A DNA stretch of 64,000 nt from Rhizobium sp. CCGE 510 (GCF_000292525.1 NZ_AEYF01000045.1:682001-746000), one strand, 5' to 3'. Positions 18,863 through 28,617 are shown, counted from the first letter of the stretch. Made by a program: numbers and translations. Notes: generated by a model not told the origin, from the letters alone.

Positions 18863-19864
18863 ATGAAAAAACTACTCGCAACGACATGTCTGACATTCGG
18901 CCTGATGGGCGGAGCGTCTTTCGCCAGCGCCGCCGAATGCGGCAGCGTGACCATCGCCAGCATGAACTGGCAGAGCGCCGAAGTTCTCTCCAACCTGGAC
19001 AAGTTCATCCTGAACGAAGGCTATGGCTGCAGCGCTGACATCACTGTTGGCGACACCGTCCCGACGATCACCTCCATGGCCGAAAAAGGCCAGCCGGATA
19101 TCGCGCCCGAAGCCTGGATCGACCTTCTTCCCGACGTCGTCAAGAAGGGCACGGAGGAAGGCCGCATCGTTCAGGTCGGCTCTCCGCTGCCGGATGGTGG
19201 CGTGCAGGGCTGGTGGATTCCGAAATATCTCGCCGATGCCCATCCCGATATCAAGACGATCGGCGACGTGCTGAAGCATCCGGAACTCTTCCCCGATCCC
19301 GAGGATCCGAAGAAGGGCGCCATCATCAACGGCCCGCAGGGCTGGGGCGGTACTGTCGTCACCTCGCAGCTCTACAAGGCCTTTGAGGCCGAGAAGGCGG
19401 GCTTCACCCTCGTCGATACCGGCTCGGCCGCCGGCCTGGATGGTTCGATCGCCAAGGCTTATGAGCGCAAGGAAGGCTGGGCCGGCTATTACTGGGCGCC
19501 GACCGCGCTGCTCGGCAAATATCAGATGGTCAAGCTCGAAGCCGGCGTGTCGGAGAATTCAGCCGAATGGAAGCGCTGCATCACCGTTGCCGACTGCCCC
19601 GATCCCAAGCCTGCTTCGTGGCCGGTCGACCACGTCGTCACCCTGGTTGCCAAGCCCTTCTCGGAAAAAGTCGGGCCTGAGGTCATGGGCTACCTGGCAA
19701 AGCGCTCCTGGAGCAACGACACGGTCAACAAGCTGATGTCGTGGATGACCGACAACCAGGCGACCGGCGAAGACGGTGCCAAGCACTTCCTGAAAGAAAA
19801 TAAGGACATCTGGATCAAGTGGGTCTCGCCTGAGGCCGCCACGAAGATCGAAGCTGCTCTTTAA
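18863..19864 (+). CDS. proX: Betaine/proline ABC transporter substrate-binding protein
   Basis: A 333-residue periplasmic protein with a clear signal peptide (MKKLLATTCLTFGLMGGASFASAAE) and an OpuAC/ProX-type binding fold. Tryptophan-rich stretches (APEAWIDLLPDVV, QGWWIPKYL, GYYWAPTALL) are consistent with the aromatic box that holds quaternary ammonium groups. It starts the proXWV transporter operon downstream of proC, so proline betaine or a relative is the likely ligand. GAGGGAACGACA precedes the ATG. Confidence 0.92.
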   Translation: MKKLLATTCLTFGLMGGASFASAAECGSVTIASMNWQSAEVLSNLDKFILNEGYGCSADITVGDTVPTITSMAEKGQPDIAPEAWIDLLPDVVKKGTEEGRIVQVGSPLPDGGVQGWWIPKYLADAHPDIKTIGDVLKHPELFPDPEDPKKGAIINGPQGWGGTVVTSQLYKAFEAEKAGFTLVDTGSAAGLDGSIAKAYERKEGWAGYYWAPTALLGKYQMVKLEAGVSENSAEWKRCITVADCPDPKPASWPVDHVVTLVAKPFSEKVGPEVMGYLAKRSWSNDTVNKLMSWMTDNQATGEDGAKHFLKENKDIWIKWVSPEAATKIEAAL

Positions 19865-19875
19865 CACCGACTATC

Positions 19876-19897
19876 GCGGTGCGCGAAAGCGCACCGC
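19876..19897 (+). other. GAAA-tetraloop hairpin in proX-proW gap
   Basis: GCGGTGCGC and GCGCACCGC form a perfect 9-bp stem closed by a GAAA tetraloop, 12 nt after the proX stop. There is no T-run. Such hairpins commonly protect the 3' end of the binding-protein message and make it more abundant than the permease message. Confidence 0.7.
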
Positions 19898-19956
19898 CTC
19901 TCACAGCCGATAAAATCAAAAAGACTGCCGCGGCTCTTTAAAAAAAGGGGATCCGA

Positions 19957-20844
19957 ATGGAATGGTTTTATAAATTCCCGCATATGGATGACGACGCGCT
20001 TCGAAATCTGAAGAAGGCGATCGATGACGGTTTTCGTGGATTTACCCGCGCCTACGGCGACGGCATCGAAACCCTCTTCGTTCCGCTGCAGCATTTCCTC
20101 ATCGCCGCCGAACGCTTCATGACGCAGACGCCGTGGCCGATCATCACCGCGATTATCCTCGCCATCGCCTGGCTTGGGAGCCGCAGCCTGAAGATCGTCG
20201 TCGGCTGTCTGGTGACGCTGATGCTGATCGGCTATTTCGACATGTGGGACGATACGATGCGGACGGTCTCGATGATCTTCGTCTGCACGATTCTTTCCAT
20301 CGCCATCGGCATACCGATGGGTATCCTGATGGCACGCTCCGACCGGTTGCAGCGCGTCGTCAATCCGATTCTCGACGTCATGCAGACCATGCCGAGTTTC
20401 GTCTACCTCATCCCGGTCGTCATGCTGCTCGGCATCGGCAAGGTACCCGGCCTGATCGCCGTCGTCATCTACGCCATTCCGCCGATGATCCGCCTGACCG
20501 ATCTCGGCATCCGGCTGGTCGACAAGGATGTGCTGGAAGCGGCGGACGCCTTCGGAACATCAAAGTCGCAAAAGCTGTTCAAGGTGCAGCTGCCGCTGGC
20601 GCTTCCCACCATCATGGCCGGCATCAACCAGACGATCATGATGGCGCTTGCCATGGTGGTCATCGCATCTATGATCGGCGTACAGGGCCTCGGCCAGCCG
20701 GTGCTGAAGGCGATTGCCAACCAATATTTCACCCTGGGTATTTTCAACGGCCTTGCCATCGTCGGCATTGCCATCATCTTCGACCGGGTCAGCCAGGCGT
20801 ATGGCAAGAGGCTCCAGAAGCATCGGGAGATCGTCCATGGCTGA
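19957..20844 (+). CDS. proW: Betaine/proline ABC transporter permease
   Basis: A 295-residue inner-membrane permease of the ProW/OpuAB type. An N-terminal cytosolic stretch of about 60 residues is followed by six or so hydrophobic helices. The EAA loop that contacts the ATPase is visible (DVLEAADAFGTSKSQKLFKVQLPLALPTIMAGI). AAGGGG lies before the ATG. Its end overlaps the start of proV by 8 bp, so the two are coupled. Confidence 0.95.
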   Translation: MEWFYKFPHMDDDALRNLKKAIDDGFRGFTRAYGDGIETLFVPLQHFLIAAERFMTQTPWPIITAIILAIAWLGSRSLKIVVGCLVTLMLIGYFDMWDDTMRTVSMIFVCTILSIAIGIPMGILMARSDRLQRVVNPILDVMQTMPSFVYLIPVVMLLGIGKVPGLIAVVIYAIPPMIRLTDLGIRLVDKDVLEAADAFGTSKSQKLFKVQLPLALPTIMAGINQTIMMALAMVVIASMIGVQGLGQPVLKAIANQYFTLGIFNGLAIVGIAIIFDRVSQAYGKRLQKHREIVHG

Positions 20845-21916
20845 TCAACGTTTCGGCGGCATCAAGATCCGCCATCTTTACAAAATCTTCGGCCCCAACC
20901 CCTCCACGCATGTCGATGCCGTCCAAAAGGGATTGTCAAAGACGGAACTCAACGAAAAGCACGGTCACGTGCTGGGCCTGAGAGATATCAATGTCGAGAT
21001 TCCCTCCGGCCGCATCCAGGTCATCATGGGGCTTTCGGGTTCGGGCAAGTCGACGCTCATCCGCCACATCAATCGCCTGATCGATCCGACTGCCGGCGAA
21101 GTGCTGGTCGACGGCGTCGATGTCGTGAAAATGAACGAGACGGAATTGCGGGCATTTCGCCGGCACCAGACGGCAATGGTGTTTCAGAAGTTCGCACTTC
21201 TGCCGCACCGGAATGTTCTCGACAACACCATCTTCGGCCTCGAAGTACAGGGCATCGAGCGCTCGAAAGCGACCGATGTCGCCATGCGCTGGCTGGAGCG
21301 GGTTGGCCTGAAGGGCTTCGAGCAGAAATATCCCAACCAGCTGTCCGGCGGCATGCAGCAGCGCGTCGGCCTGGCGCGGGCTCTCTCCAACGATGCGCCG
21401 GTCCTGCTGATGGACGAAGCCTATTCGGCGCTCGACCCTTTGATCCGCACGGATATGCAGACGGTCCTTCTCACCATTCAGAAGGAGATCAAGAAAACCA
21501 TCGTCTTCATCACCCACGATCTCGACGAAGCCCTTCGCCTGGGCGACCAGATTGCCATCCTGCGCGACGGCGAAGTCATCCAGCAGGGCACCAGCCAAGA
21601 CATCGTTCTGCGGCCGGCCGACCAATACATCGCCAACTTCGTCAAGGAGGTCAATCGAGGCCGGGTCATCCATGTCGAAGCCGTCATGACGGCGCTGCAT
21701 CCCGGTGCGGGGCCGGTTGGACTGGCGATTGCGGCAGGCACGACCGTCGAAGAGGCCGTCAGGATGCTGTCATCGGCGCCAGAGGGCGATGCCAGGGTGG
21801 TTTCGCCCTCCGGGGAAACATTGGGGCTCGTCACTTTCCGCCAGCTCGCGGGCGCGATGGTGAACTCGCAGGAGGTAGCCCCCCGACACGACAGTGCCCT
21901 GTCGGTTGCCCTCTGA
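20837..21916 (+). CDS. proV: Betaine/proline ABC transporter ATP-binding protein
   Basis: A 359-residue ATPase with Walker A GLSGSGKST, signature LSGGMQQR, Walker B VLLMDEAYSALD and the switch His in VFITHDLDEAL. As in ProV/OpuAA, an N-terminal extension (GPNPSTHVDAVQKGLSKTELNEKHGHVLGL) precedes the core. The C-terminal 90 residues resemble a single CBS-like regulatory module. The open frame begins far upstream inside proW, but the ATG at 20837 matches the family N-terminus and gives the usual overlap. Confidence 0.94.
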   Translation: MADQRFGGIKIRHLYKIFGPNPSTHVDAVQKGLSKTELNEKHGHVLGLRDINVEIPSGRIQVIMGLSGSGKSTLIRHINRLIDPTAGEVLVDGVDVVKMNETELRAFRRHQTAMVFQKFALLPHRNVLDNTIFGLEVQGIERSKATDVAMRWLERVGLKGFEQKYPNQLSGGMQQRVGLARALSNDAPVLLMDEAYSALDPLIRTDMQTVLLTIQKEIKKTIVFITHDLDEALRLGDQIAILRDGEVIQQGTSQDIVLRPADQYIANFVKEVNRGRVIHVEAVMTALHPGAGPVGLAIAAGTTVEEAVRMLSSAPEGDARVVSPSGETLGLVTFRQLAGAMVNSQEVAPRHDSALSVAL

Positions 21917-22367
21917 CACTCCAGATGCGGCCGTCTTTCTGTTTGCTTGGCGACACCGATATCGGGCACGCCGTCATTTCGGGAACTGGAAAGTCGGCCG
22001 CCTGACGGCCTCATATGCAACCAGATGTGCTGAGGCCGGCGGTCGGGCGATTATAAATCCTATGACGAGGCACCGGATATCGAAGCCATCGGCGCAGATA
22101 TCGTCATCCTGAGCCATCTTAAGCGAACCCGTCCTGCGTGCGCACCCGCGGCGCGAACAACCTCCCGCCAGCGCTTTCGTATACATTTTGCGCAAGGCCA
22201 GTCCAGACTGCGTCGCGAAAAGCCGCTTAGCCGACTTTATCGGGGTCTGACAATTGCTCCATGGCCACGGAGCAATAAGATGACTTTCGACCAAACCATG
22301 ATGGTTCGCGGTCCCAAAGCCAAGCCCGTTCATCCATCACCCCCCAAAAAGGATGGAAGGGATCATA

Positions 22368-22393
22368 CATACGCACCCCATCCCGTGCGTATG
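22368..22393. repeat. 9-bp perfect inverted repeat
   Basis: CATACGCAC and GTGCGTATG flank an 8-nt loop of CCCATCCC. It is followed within 16 bp by a second, larger hairpin. It is not clearly a terminator on either strand. Confidence 0.55.
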
Positions 22394-22408
22394 CCTGCAT
22401 GCATGTCT

Positions 22409-22454
22409 GCCTGCCGAAGGCTATAAGCGGTCCACTATAGAATCTTCGGCAGGC
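22409..22454. repeat. Long hairpin with nested stem
   Basis: An 11-bp perfect stem, GCCTGCCGAAG with CTTCGGCAGGC, encloses a second 5-bp stem (CTATA 22421-22425 with TATAG 22436-22440). The compact nested form resembles palindromic intergenic elements or a structured RNA. No known element name is claimed. Confidence 0.6.
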
Positions 22455-23044
22455 GACTGCGCAGATCCCGGATTGGAGCGTTTTCCTTAGCTTCAGATGG
22501 TGATGCGCATCAAGTCCAGGCCGCTACGTTTGCAGCCTTTCGTGGCCTCGCGGATACACCCCATAAATTTGCCCCTCTGCGTAATCGTTTCATCACCCGC
22601 TTTTCGTCATAGCAGGTGGCGCGAAGGCTTGCCTATTGTTCCGAGGTCTGCCAGTTCCGGGCTTCAGGTTGCGGAGAACTGACTGAATTGGAACTGTCGA
22701 CAATGCATTTCACTGGTTGGTTTTTTTGACGCCCGCCACACCCCAGCTTGAGCTGTATCGGCTTGCACATGGCGCTGATCCGGCTGCCGATACCACGCGG
22801 AGATCCACCTGCTCCGCCGAGGCCTGCTGCGTTCTAGGTCCCGATCGGCTAAGATATAGCCAAGCATCGCCCATCACTCCCGCCCGCAGGCGCTGACAAA
22901 GCGGAGGACACCGATCGATGGCGACCGGCGGGACTGAAAGAGGTACGCACATCAATCCGTCGGCACGGATCGCGCATTGCGTCGGAATCTGCGAGCGGTT
23001 GAGAAGGACAAGTCAGCGCCGCCACATTGAACAATGGGGGCAGC

Positions 23045-24043
23045 ATGTCGGAAAATAGCACGCCGCAATTCTCATTTCGATTTCGCGGCTCGTCCTTCGA
23101 CAACATGGTCGAAACCCTCGGAGGCGCTTTTGGCGCATTCGATGCCGAGCCTGTCGGCCGTGCTCAGGAGTTCCACTGGGGATTGGATTTTGCCGCGACT
23201 GACAATGCGGTGCTGCTCACCGGTTATCATGAGGCCGAGTTTCAGTTCAATATCGAGCCGACCGTCGATACGGCGGAGTATCTGTCGATCGTTGTGCCAC
23301 GCAGCGGCGGCATGGGTGTCACCTATGGACCCCGCGTCGCCGAGGCCGGGCAAGGAAAACTGCTTCTTTACAATAATTTCGAACCCAACAGCGTCATCAT
23401 GCATGGGCAATCGAACGTCATCGACGAGTTGCTGATCAACTGGCCCGTCATCCTGCAGACGATCGGCCAGACCTTCGAGATGCCGTTCAGCGGCTCTCTC
23501 GACCTGCTGCCCGAACTGGATCTATCCAAACCGGCCGGCCGGATGATCGGCAACCTCACGGAAACCATCATCCTGGGGATGCGCGACGACGGCCCCTTGC
23601 TGCAGTCGCCGATTGCCATGGCGCATCTGACGCAGGCGCTGGCCGATCTGGTCGTGCGCCTGGTGCCTCACCGGCTGTCGCATTTCCTGGAGAACAGGCC
23701 TGGCCTGATCGCACCCCGGCATGTCCGCAAGGCGATCGAATTCATGCACGCCAATATCGATCGCCCAATCACCATGCCGAAGGTGGCCGAAGCGGCCGGC
23801 GTATCCAGCCGGGCGCTGGAAACCGGTTTTCGTGCCTTCAGGGGCACCTCTCCCGCCGTCTACCTGCAGACGCTGCGTCTGCGTGCCGCGCGCCAGGATC
23901 TGCTCGATGCAGAGAGCAAGGACACAATGAAGGCCGTCTGCCTCAAATGGGGCTTCTTTCATTTCGGCCGGTTTTCCGCAATTTATAAGACGACATACGG
24001 GGAATATCCGTCCGAGACCAGGAAGCGCGCGATGCGGCGATAA
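23045..24043 (+). CDS. AraC family transcriptional regulator
   Basis: A 332-residue regulator with an N-terminal AraC-binding-like domain (about 1-200) and a C-terminal double helix-turn-helix (ITMPKVAEAAGVSSRALETGFRAFRGTSPAVYLQTLRLRAARQDLL). The ATG at 23045 has GGGGG upstream and was preferred to a TTG at 23027. It stands alone between the non-coding region and a convergent diguanylate cyclase, so its target cannot be told from context. Confidence 0.88.
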   Translation: MSENSTPQFSFRFRGSSFDNMVETLGGAFGAFDAEPVGRAQEFHWGLDFAATDNAVLLTGYHEAEFQFNIEPTVDTAEYLSIVVPRSGGMGVTYGPRVAEAGQGKLLLYNNFEPNSVIMHGQSNVIDELLINWPVILQTIGQTFEMPFSGSLDLLPELDLSKPAGRMIGNLTETIILGMRDDGPLLQSPIAMAHLTQALADLVVRLVPHRLSHFLENRPGLIAPRHVRKAIEFMHANIDRPITMPKVAEAAGVSSRALETGFRAFRGTSPAVYLQTLRLRAARQDLLDAESKDTMKAVCLKWGFFHFGRFSAIYKTTYGEYPSETRKRAMRR

Positions 24044-24152
24044 TGGCCGTGCATTGCCGAAGTGAAAAAACATCCGGGCCACCGACGCGATGGTTCGATG
24101 GAAAAAACCAATCAGAATGAGCGGATTTGGCCGCGTCCGTTGACGTAGCGGC

Positions 24153-26084
24153 CTAGCCAGCTTCCTTCATCGCGTGCCGTTCGCCGCTGGGCGAATGGGC
24201 CATAATGCGATTGCGGCCTTGCGTTTTGGCCTCATAGAGGGCGGCGTCGGCCTCGGTCAGGAGACGGTTGGGGTTGGTCCGCAGGACCGCGCCGGTCGCA
24301 CAGGATACGCCGATGCTGGCCGTCACCCGTCCGAATTCGCTGCCGGAATGAACGATACTCTCTTGAGCCAGGCGACGGGCGAACTGCTCGGCAACGATCA
24401 TTGCCCCTTTGGCGCTGGTGTCGGGGAGGAACACCACGAATTCCTCTCCACCGTAGCGTGCGACGATGTCCGCTGGTCGGCTGACCGACTGGCGCAGACA
24501 CATGCTGACGACACGCAGGCATTGATCGCCGGCGGGATGACCATAGGTATCGTTATAGGCCTTGAACCGGTCGATATCGACCATCAGAAGGCTGAACGGC
24601 GTGTTCTTCCGGGCGCTGCCTACGGTCTCACGTGCGAAAGCTTCGTCGAAGGCGCGACGGTTGACCATGCCGGTGAGCCCATCGGTCTCGGCAAGGCTCT
24701 TAAGTTGCTCCGCCGATAGCCTGAGCGCGATTTCCGCTTGCTTCGTCGCCGTGATGTCGGAAACAACCGCCATCGCCGTGCCATCTTCCGCGAGCCTTGT
24801 CCGGATGCTGCGCCAGTCGCCGTTATGAAGCTGAACTTCTTCGTCCTTGTTGCTGTGCAGTGAAGCAGTAGCGGCCTTGATCCAGTCCTCGACATCCCCT
24901 TCCGGAACACCGGGTCGCTCACCGGTTTCGGCGACGCGACGCAGGATGTCGCTGATATGGGCGCCGACCACGCGGGTCTCGCCGGAGAGCGGGAACGCAT
25001 TGCGATACTGATCGTTGCAAAAGAGGATAAACCCTCTGCTGTCGTACATGGCGATGCCATCGGACATGCCGGCCATTGCATGCGAGAGCAGGTTCTTGCT
25101 TTCGCGCAATTCCCGCTCCAGGGCGGTTCGCTCCGTAACATCTCGCGTTACGCCTGCGAGGCCGATCACACGACCCTGCTTGTCCCGCAGCGGAACCTTG
25201 GAGGCGAGCAGAAATCTGCCTTCGATATACTCGGTGGAATCGATCAGCGGCACCCCGGTATCGATGACCTGCTGCTCGAGATGATATAGTTCCTCGGCGA
25301 GTGGTCGCGACATCAGATTGAAATCCGACAATCCGATCATCTCCGCCGTCGTCCTGAAACGGAAGAGGCGGGTCATGTTTTCGTTGACAGTGATGAACCG
25401 GCTGTTTCGGTCCTTCACATAGAGATAGTCGGGCGACTGCGAAAATGCAGTCACCAAGATGCTTCGTTCCAACTCCCATTGCTGCGTCTTCAGGAGAACG
25501 AAACCGCCCAGAACGGTCGCAAGGCAATTCAATGCAGTCAGGGGAAAACCGACGCCGGCCAGCACATCGGCATTCACCAAGGTGGGAAGCATCGCCATCG
25601 ACAGCACCAATGCAAAGCCGAGTGCCAGGCTCAGCAGCGCAACATCCTTGAGCCCCGGAGATCTCTTACGGGTCCAGGCATGACCGGCCAAACCGATGCC
25701 GGTGGCGACGGCGATTGTGATGATCCCGTCGACCATCGCCGTACCGCCGACGGCAAAACGAAAGGCCATCGCCAGCGCTGCGGCAAAAGCCGCCGCGATC
25801 GGCCCGCCGAACATACCGGCCAATGCAAGTGGCGAAAAGCGCAAATCGATATAGATGCCAGGATGGAATTCAATGGCCAGCAATATGGATCCGATGGAGG
25901 CGCCGCCGGCTATGATTCCAAAGGCGATTTTTTCCTGCCCGAAGGCACCGCGCTGAAACTGGATGGAAAAAAGCGCCCACAGCGAAATTGCCAGGCACAC
26001 GAATGAAAGGTTGCCACCGAATTGCGTCCAATTGCCATTCACCGCGCTGGATCCACCTTCCAAGCCATGTAACGAGGCTGTCAT
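24153..26084 (-). CDS. Membrane diguanylate cyclase (5TMR-PAS-PAS-GGDEF)
   Basis: A 643-residue c-di-GMP synthase. Residues about 20-210 hold a multi-helix membrane sensor resembling the 5TM-5TMR_LYT domain. Two PAS modules follow (about 215-335 and 340-450), then a GGDEF domain starting near LTGMVNRRAFDEAF. The active-site motif is GGEEF at 545-549, preceded by an I-site RPAD (536-539) exactly five residues before it. Product inhibition is therefore expected. There is no EAL domain. It probably couples an unknown envelope or redox signal to biofilm or motility control. Confidence 0.92.
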   Translation of the reverse strand: MTASLHGLEGGSSAVNGNWTQFGGNLSFVCLAISLWALFSIQFQRGAFGQEKIAFGIIAGGASIGSILLAIEFHPGIYIDLRFSPLALAGMFGGPIAAAFAAALAMAFRFAVGGTAMVDGIITIAVATGIGLAGHAWTRKRSPGLKDVALLSLALGFALVLSMAMLPTLVNADVLAGVGFPLTALNCLATVLGGFVLLKTQQWELERSILVTAFSQSPDYLYVKDRNSRFITVNENMTRLFRFRTTAEMIGLSDFNLMSRPLAEELYHLEQQVIDTGVPLIDSTEYIEGRFLLASKVPLRDKQGRVIGLAGVTRDVTERTALERELRESKNLLSHAMAGMSDGIAMYDSRGFILFCNDQYRNAFPLSGETRVVGAHISDILRRVAETGERPGVPEGDVEDWIKAATASLHSNKDEEVQLHNGDWRSIRTRLAEDGTAMAVVSDITATKQAEIALRLSAEQLKSLAETDGLTGMVNRRAFDEAFARETVGSARKNTPFSLLMVDIDRFKAYNDTYGHPAGDQCLRVVSMCLRQSVSRPADIVARYGGEEFVVFLPDTSAKGAMIVAEQFARRLAQESIVHSGSEFGRVTASIGVSCATGAVLRTNPNRLLTEADAALYEAKTQGRNRIMAHSPSGERHAMKEAG

Positions 26085-26168
26085 ACGACAACACTAGTTT
26101 GAGCTTCGTTAAACTGAGGCCTGTCAGCCTCATTCGTTTGCTGATGCGCCTGCGCTCGGCACGCCTAT

Positions 26169-27092
26169 CTAGCGCAGCAAGGCATCGATCTCGGCGCGCG
26201 AAGGCATGGCGGGGGCCGTGCCCGGCCGGGTCACGGCGATTGCCGCCGTCGCGCAACCGAAGCGAACGGCCTCGATCGGCGCATATCCTTCGGAGACCGC
26301 TGTCGCGAAGCCGCCCAGGAAGGCATCGCCGGCGCCCGTGGTGTCGACGACGTTGCCCGCAGAAAAAGCGGGGACAAATTCGCTCTGACCGGCCGTGTGA
26401 TAGAAAGCGCCGCGTGCGCCGAGCGTGATGATGACCGCTCTCGCTCCGCGATCCAGCAAGGTCTGGGCCGCGGCTCGTGCCTGGTCGTCCGTGTCGATCG
26501 CATGTCCCGCCAATTCGGCCGCCTCCACCTCGTTCGGGACGATGAAATCGCACAAGCCATAGATGCTGTCCGGTAGGGCGCGGGCAGGCGCCGGATTGAA
26601 AATCGTGGTGACCCCTGCCCTTTTCGCCATCGACAGGCCATGGATGGCCGCCTCGAGCGGTTGTTCGAGCTGGGTCATAAAAATCGCGGCGCTTTCGATC
26701 TCCACCCGGTTCGCATCGACATCGTCTAAGCCGATTAGACCGGCAGCACCCGGCGCGACGATGATGGCATTATCGCCGCTCGCTTCGTCGACGAAGATGA
26801 AGGCAGCACCGCTGGAGACGCCGTCCATCTTCATCACATTGGCTTTGACGCCGGCCGCTGCGTAGGCCGCAAGGGCCATCTCACCGAACGGGTCGTTGCC
26901 GACCCGAGAGATGAAGGTTACCGTGCCACCGGCCTTTGCCGCGGCTATCGCCTGATTGGAGCCCTTGCCTCCCGGACCGAGCGTGAAGCCCGATCCCATC
27001 AGCGTCTCGGCAATATGGGGCAGGCGCTTGGCCTTATAGGCGGTGTCGGCGGCAAAAATACCCAGAATGACGATTCCGCTTTTCCCGCTCAT
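26169..27092 (-). CDS. rbsK: Ribokinase family sugar kinase
   Basis: A 307-residue PfkB-family kinase. It has the N-terminal substrate motif (GSGFTLGPGGKGSNQAIAAAKAGG) typical of ribokinase and the C-terminal signature VVDTTGAGDAFLGGF with the catalytic Asp. It phosphorylates a pentose, probably ribose or a related sugar. The ATG at 27092, after GGAGGCGG, overlaps the stop of the RbsD/FucU gene by 4 bp. It is last in the sugar operon beginning at 32475. Confidence 0.9.
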   Translation of the reverse strand: MSGKSGIVILGIFAADTAYKAKRLPHIAETLMGSGFTLGPGGKGSNQAIAAAKAGGTVTFISRVGNDPFGEMALAAYAAAGVKANVMKMDGVSSGAAFIFVDEASGDNAIIVAPGAAGLIGLDDVDANRVEIESAAIFMTQLEQPLEAAIHGLSMAKRAGVTTIFNPAPARALPDSIYGLCDFIVPNEVEAAELAGHAIDTDDQARAAAQTLLDRGARAVIITLGARGAFYHTAGQSEFVPAFSAGNVVDTTGAGDAFLGGFATAVSEGYAPIEAVRFGCATAAIAVTRPGTAPAMPSRAEIDALLR

Positions 27093-27550
27093 CTGACCGC
27101 CTCCTCCGCCGGGATGACGCCCTTGGTCAGAAGGAAGCATCCGTAAAATCGCAGTTCCCCCGTTGCGATCACACAATAGGCCTTTTTGGCGATGTCGTAG
27201 AACGCCATCCGCTCGACCGGATACATGGGCGATGACTTGCCTTCGGCGCGATCGACGATGGCCTGGACTTCCTGTTGAATCTGCGGGATTTCGTCAGGCT
27301 TGCCGATCACTTCCATGCGACCCGCCGAAGGCTGAATCGGGGTGTCCAGCGGGAAGACGGAGAGGACCGCATCTATCGCCTGCGGCGCGGAAATGTTTTC
27401 CATCGTCAGAAGCCTGCCCAGACGCGTCTGGCGGGCGATCGAATCCGACGGAAAGTTCGTGTCGGAGATGACGAGATAGTCGCCGTGTCCCATGTTGCAA
27501 AGTGCTTGAAGAATATCGCCGTTGAGTTCGGCCCTGATTCCCTTGAGCAT
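27089..27550 (-). CDS. RbsD/FucU family sugar mutarotase
   Basis: A 153-residue cytosolic mutarotase that interconverts anomers of an imported sugar before phosphorylation. The FucU-like N-terminus MLKGIRAELNGDILQALCNMGHGD with its catalytic His and the C-terminal GELRFYGCFLLTKGVI are characteristic. An open frame extends 16 codons further upstream, but the ATG at 27550 fits the family start. Whether the sugar is ribose (RbsD) or fucose (FucU) cannot be decided; the ribokinase neighbour favours ribose or a similar pentose. Confidence 0.88.
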   Translation of the reverse strand: MLKGIRAELNGDILQALCNMGHGDYLVISDTNFPSDSIARQTRLGRLLTMENISAPQAIDAVLSVFPLDTPIQPSAGRMEVIGKPDEIPQIQQEVQAIVDRAEGKSSPMYPVERMAFYDIAKKAYCVIATGELRFYGCFLLTKGVIPAEEAVR

Positions 27551-27594
27551 TCGATCTTTCCATTCCTTATAATGGCCGAAATGCCGGCCTTGCT

Positions 27595-28617
27595 TCAATT
27601 TTTATGCCCGGCGACCCTGGGCTGCGCGCACGGGCCACTCGAACCCCGCACGATCAGCGATCCGTCGATCATCTCGTCTCCTGTGCCGGGCGGCTCCTCA
27701 AGGAGAAGGCTGACCGCGCGCCGTGCCAGCGTGTCGGCCGGCTGGCGTATGGTTGTCAGCCGTGGCACGACGAGGTTAGCGAGCGAAATGTCGTCGAACC
27801 CCGTCACGGACAGCTTGCGCGGCACGTCGATCTTGAGGTCGCGTGCAGCGCGCAGGGCGCCGATGGCCTGCTGGTCACTGGCAGCCGCGATTGCTGTGGG
27901 CCGGCCCTGTGGTGGGCGCGAAAGCAGGTCACGGGCAACTTTCTCACCGGACTCATAGTCGAATTTGCCATACGCGATTTCGAGTTCAACTGCCTCGCCG
28001 GTCTTTCCAAACAGGTCAATGCGGCTGACGAAGCCCTCTTTGCGCATGCGCCCCGCCTCCGTGTCGGGTGGCCCAGCGATGTAGGCGATGTGGCGGTGGC
28101 CTAACCCATAGAGATGGTCGGCAATAAGCGCGGCAGCTTGCGCATGGTTTGTCGACACCAAGGGGAAGCTGCCGAAGCGCCGGTCCAGCGATATGATCGG
28201 AACCGCTCCCTCCAAGGGGAGGCCCGAACCGTCGCTCGAAGCCACCACGATGATGCCGCGCACCGACCGGTCGAGGAACGCGAAAACATGGCTCTGCTCC
28301 GCCTCGCGATCGTCATGCGAGCTAGCCAGCATGAGGCTATGCCCGCATTCCAGCGCGGCGCGCTCGACGCTTGCAGCAAGTTGCGCGAAGAATGGGTTGG
28401 TGATGTCGGGAACGACGAGGCCAATAACGTCGGTTTTGCTGGTGCGCAACGCTCTCGCGGTCACATTCGGCCGGTATCCGAGCGCAGAGATGGCGGCGCT
28501 GACCTTTTCGCGCAGCACAGGTTTGACCGCCGCTTCACCCGACAGCACGCGCGAAACGGTGCCCACGGATACGCCCGCATACTCGGCGACATCCTTGATT
28601 GTAGGCATCTTTGACAT
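27595..28617 (-). CDS. LacI family transcriptional regulator
   Basis: A 340-residue repressor with an N-terminal LacI helix-turn-helix and hinge (PTIKDVAEYAGVSVGTVSRVL, then GYRPNVTARALRT) and a periplasmic-binding-protein-like sugar domain. It lies inside the sugar operon between the second permease and the mutarotase. The two ATGAAACGTTTCAT palindromes in the promoter at 32582-32681 are typical LacI-family operators, so it probably represses its own operon and the divergent ATPase gene until the sugar binds. Confidence 0.93.
   Translation of the reverse strand: MSKMPTIKDVAEYAGVSVGTVSRVLSGEAAVKPVLREKVSAAISALGYRPNVTARALRTSKTDVIGLVVPDITNPFFAQLAASVERAALECGHSLMLASSHDDREAEQSHVFAFLDRSVRGIIVVASSDGSGLPLEGAVPIISLDRRFGSFPLVSTNHAQAAALIADHLYGLGHRHIAYIAGPPDTEAGRMRKEGFVSRIDLFGKTGEAVELEIAYGKFDYESGEKVARDLLSRPPQGRPTAIAAASDQQAIGALRAARDLKIDVPRKLSVTGFDDISLANLVVPRLTTIRQPADTLARRAVSLLLEEPPGTGDEMIDGSLIVRGSSGPCAQPRVAGHKN

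Larger units (their letters stand above)
21917..23044. other. 1.1-kb region without a recognisable gene
   Basis: No open frame here has a family resemblance or convincing ribosome site. Three strong inverted repeats stand out: ATTGCTCC/GGAGCAAT at 22253-22276, CATACGCAC/GTGCGTATG at 22368-22393, and GCCTGCCGAAG/CTTCGGCAGGC at 22409-22454. The last may include the proV terminator, a small RNA or a palindromic repeat element. The region could also contain remnants of a decayed gene. Confidence 0.5.

Noticed and set aside
21974..22333. 119-codon minus-strand frame in the long non-coding gap
   Set aside because: No ribosome site and no family resemblance; it contains the ATTGCTCC inverted repeat. 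Kept as non-coding.
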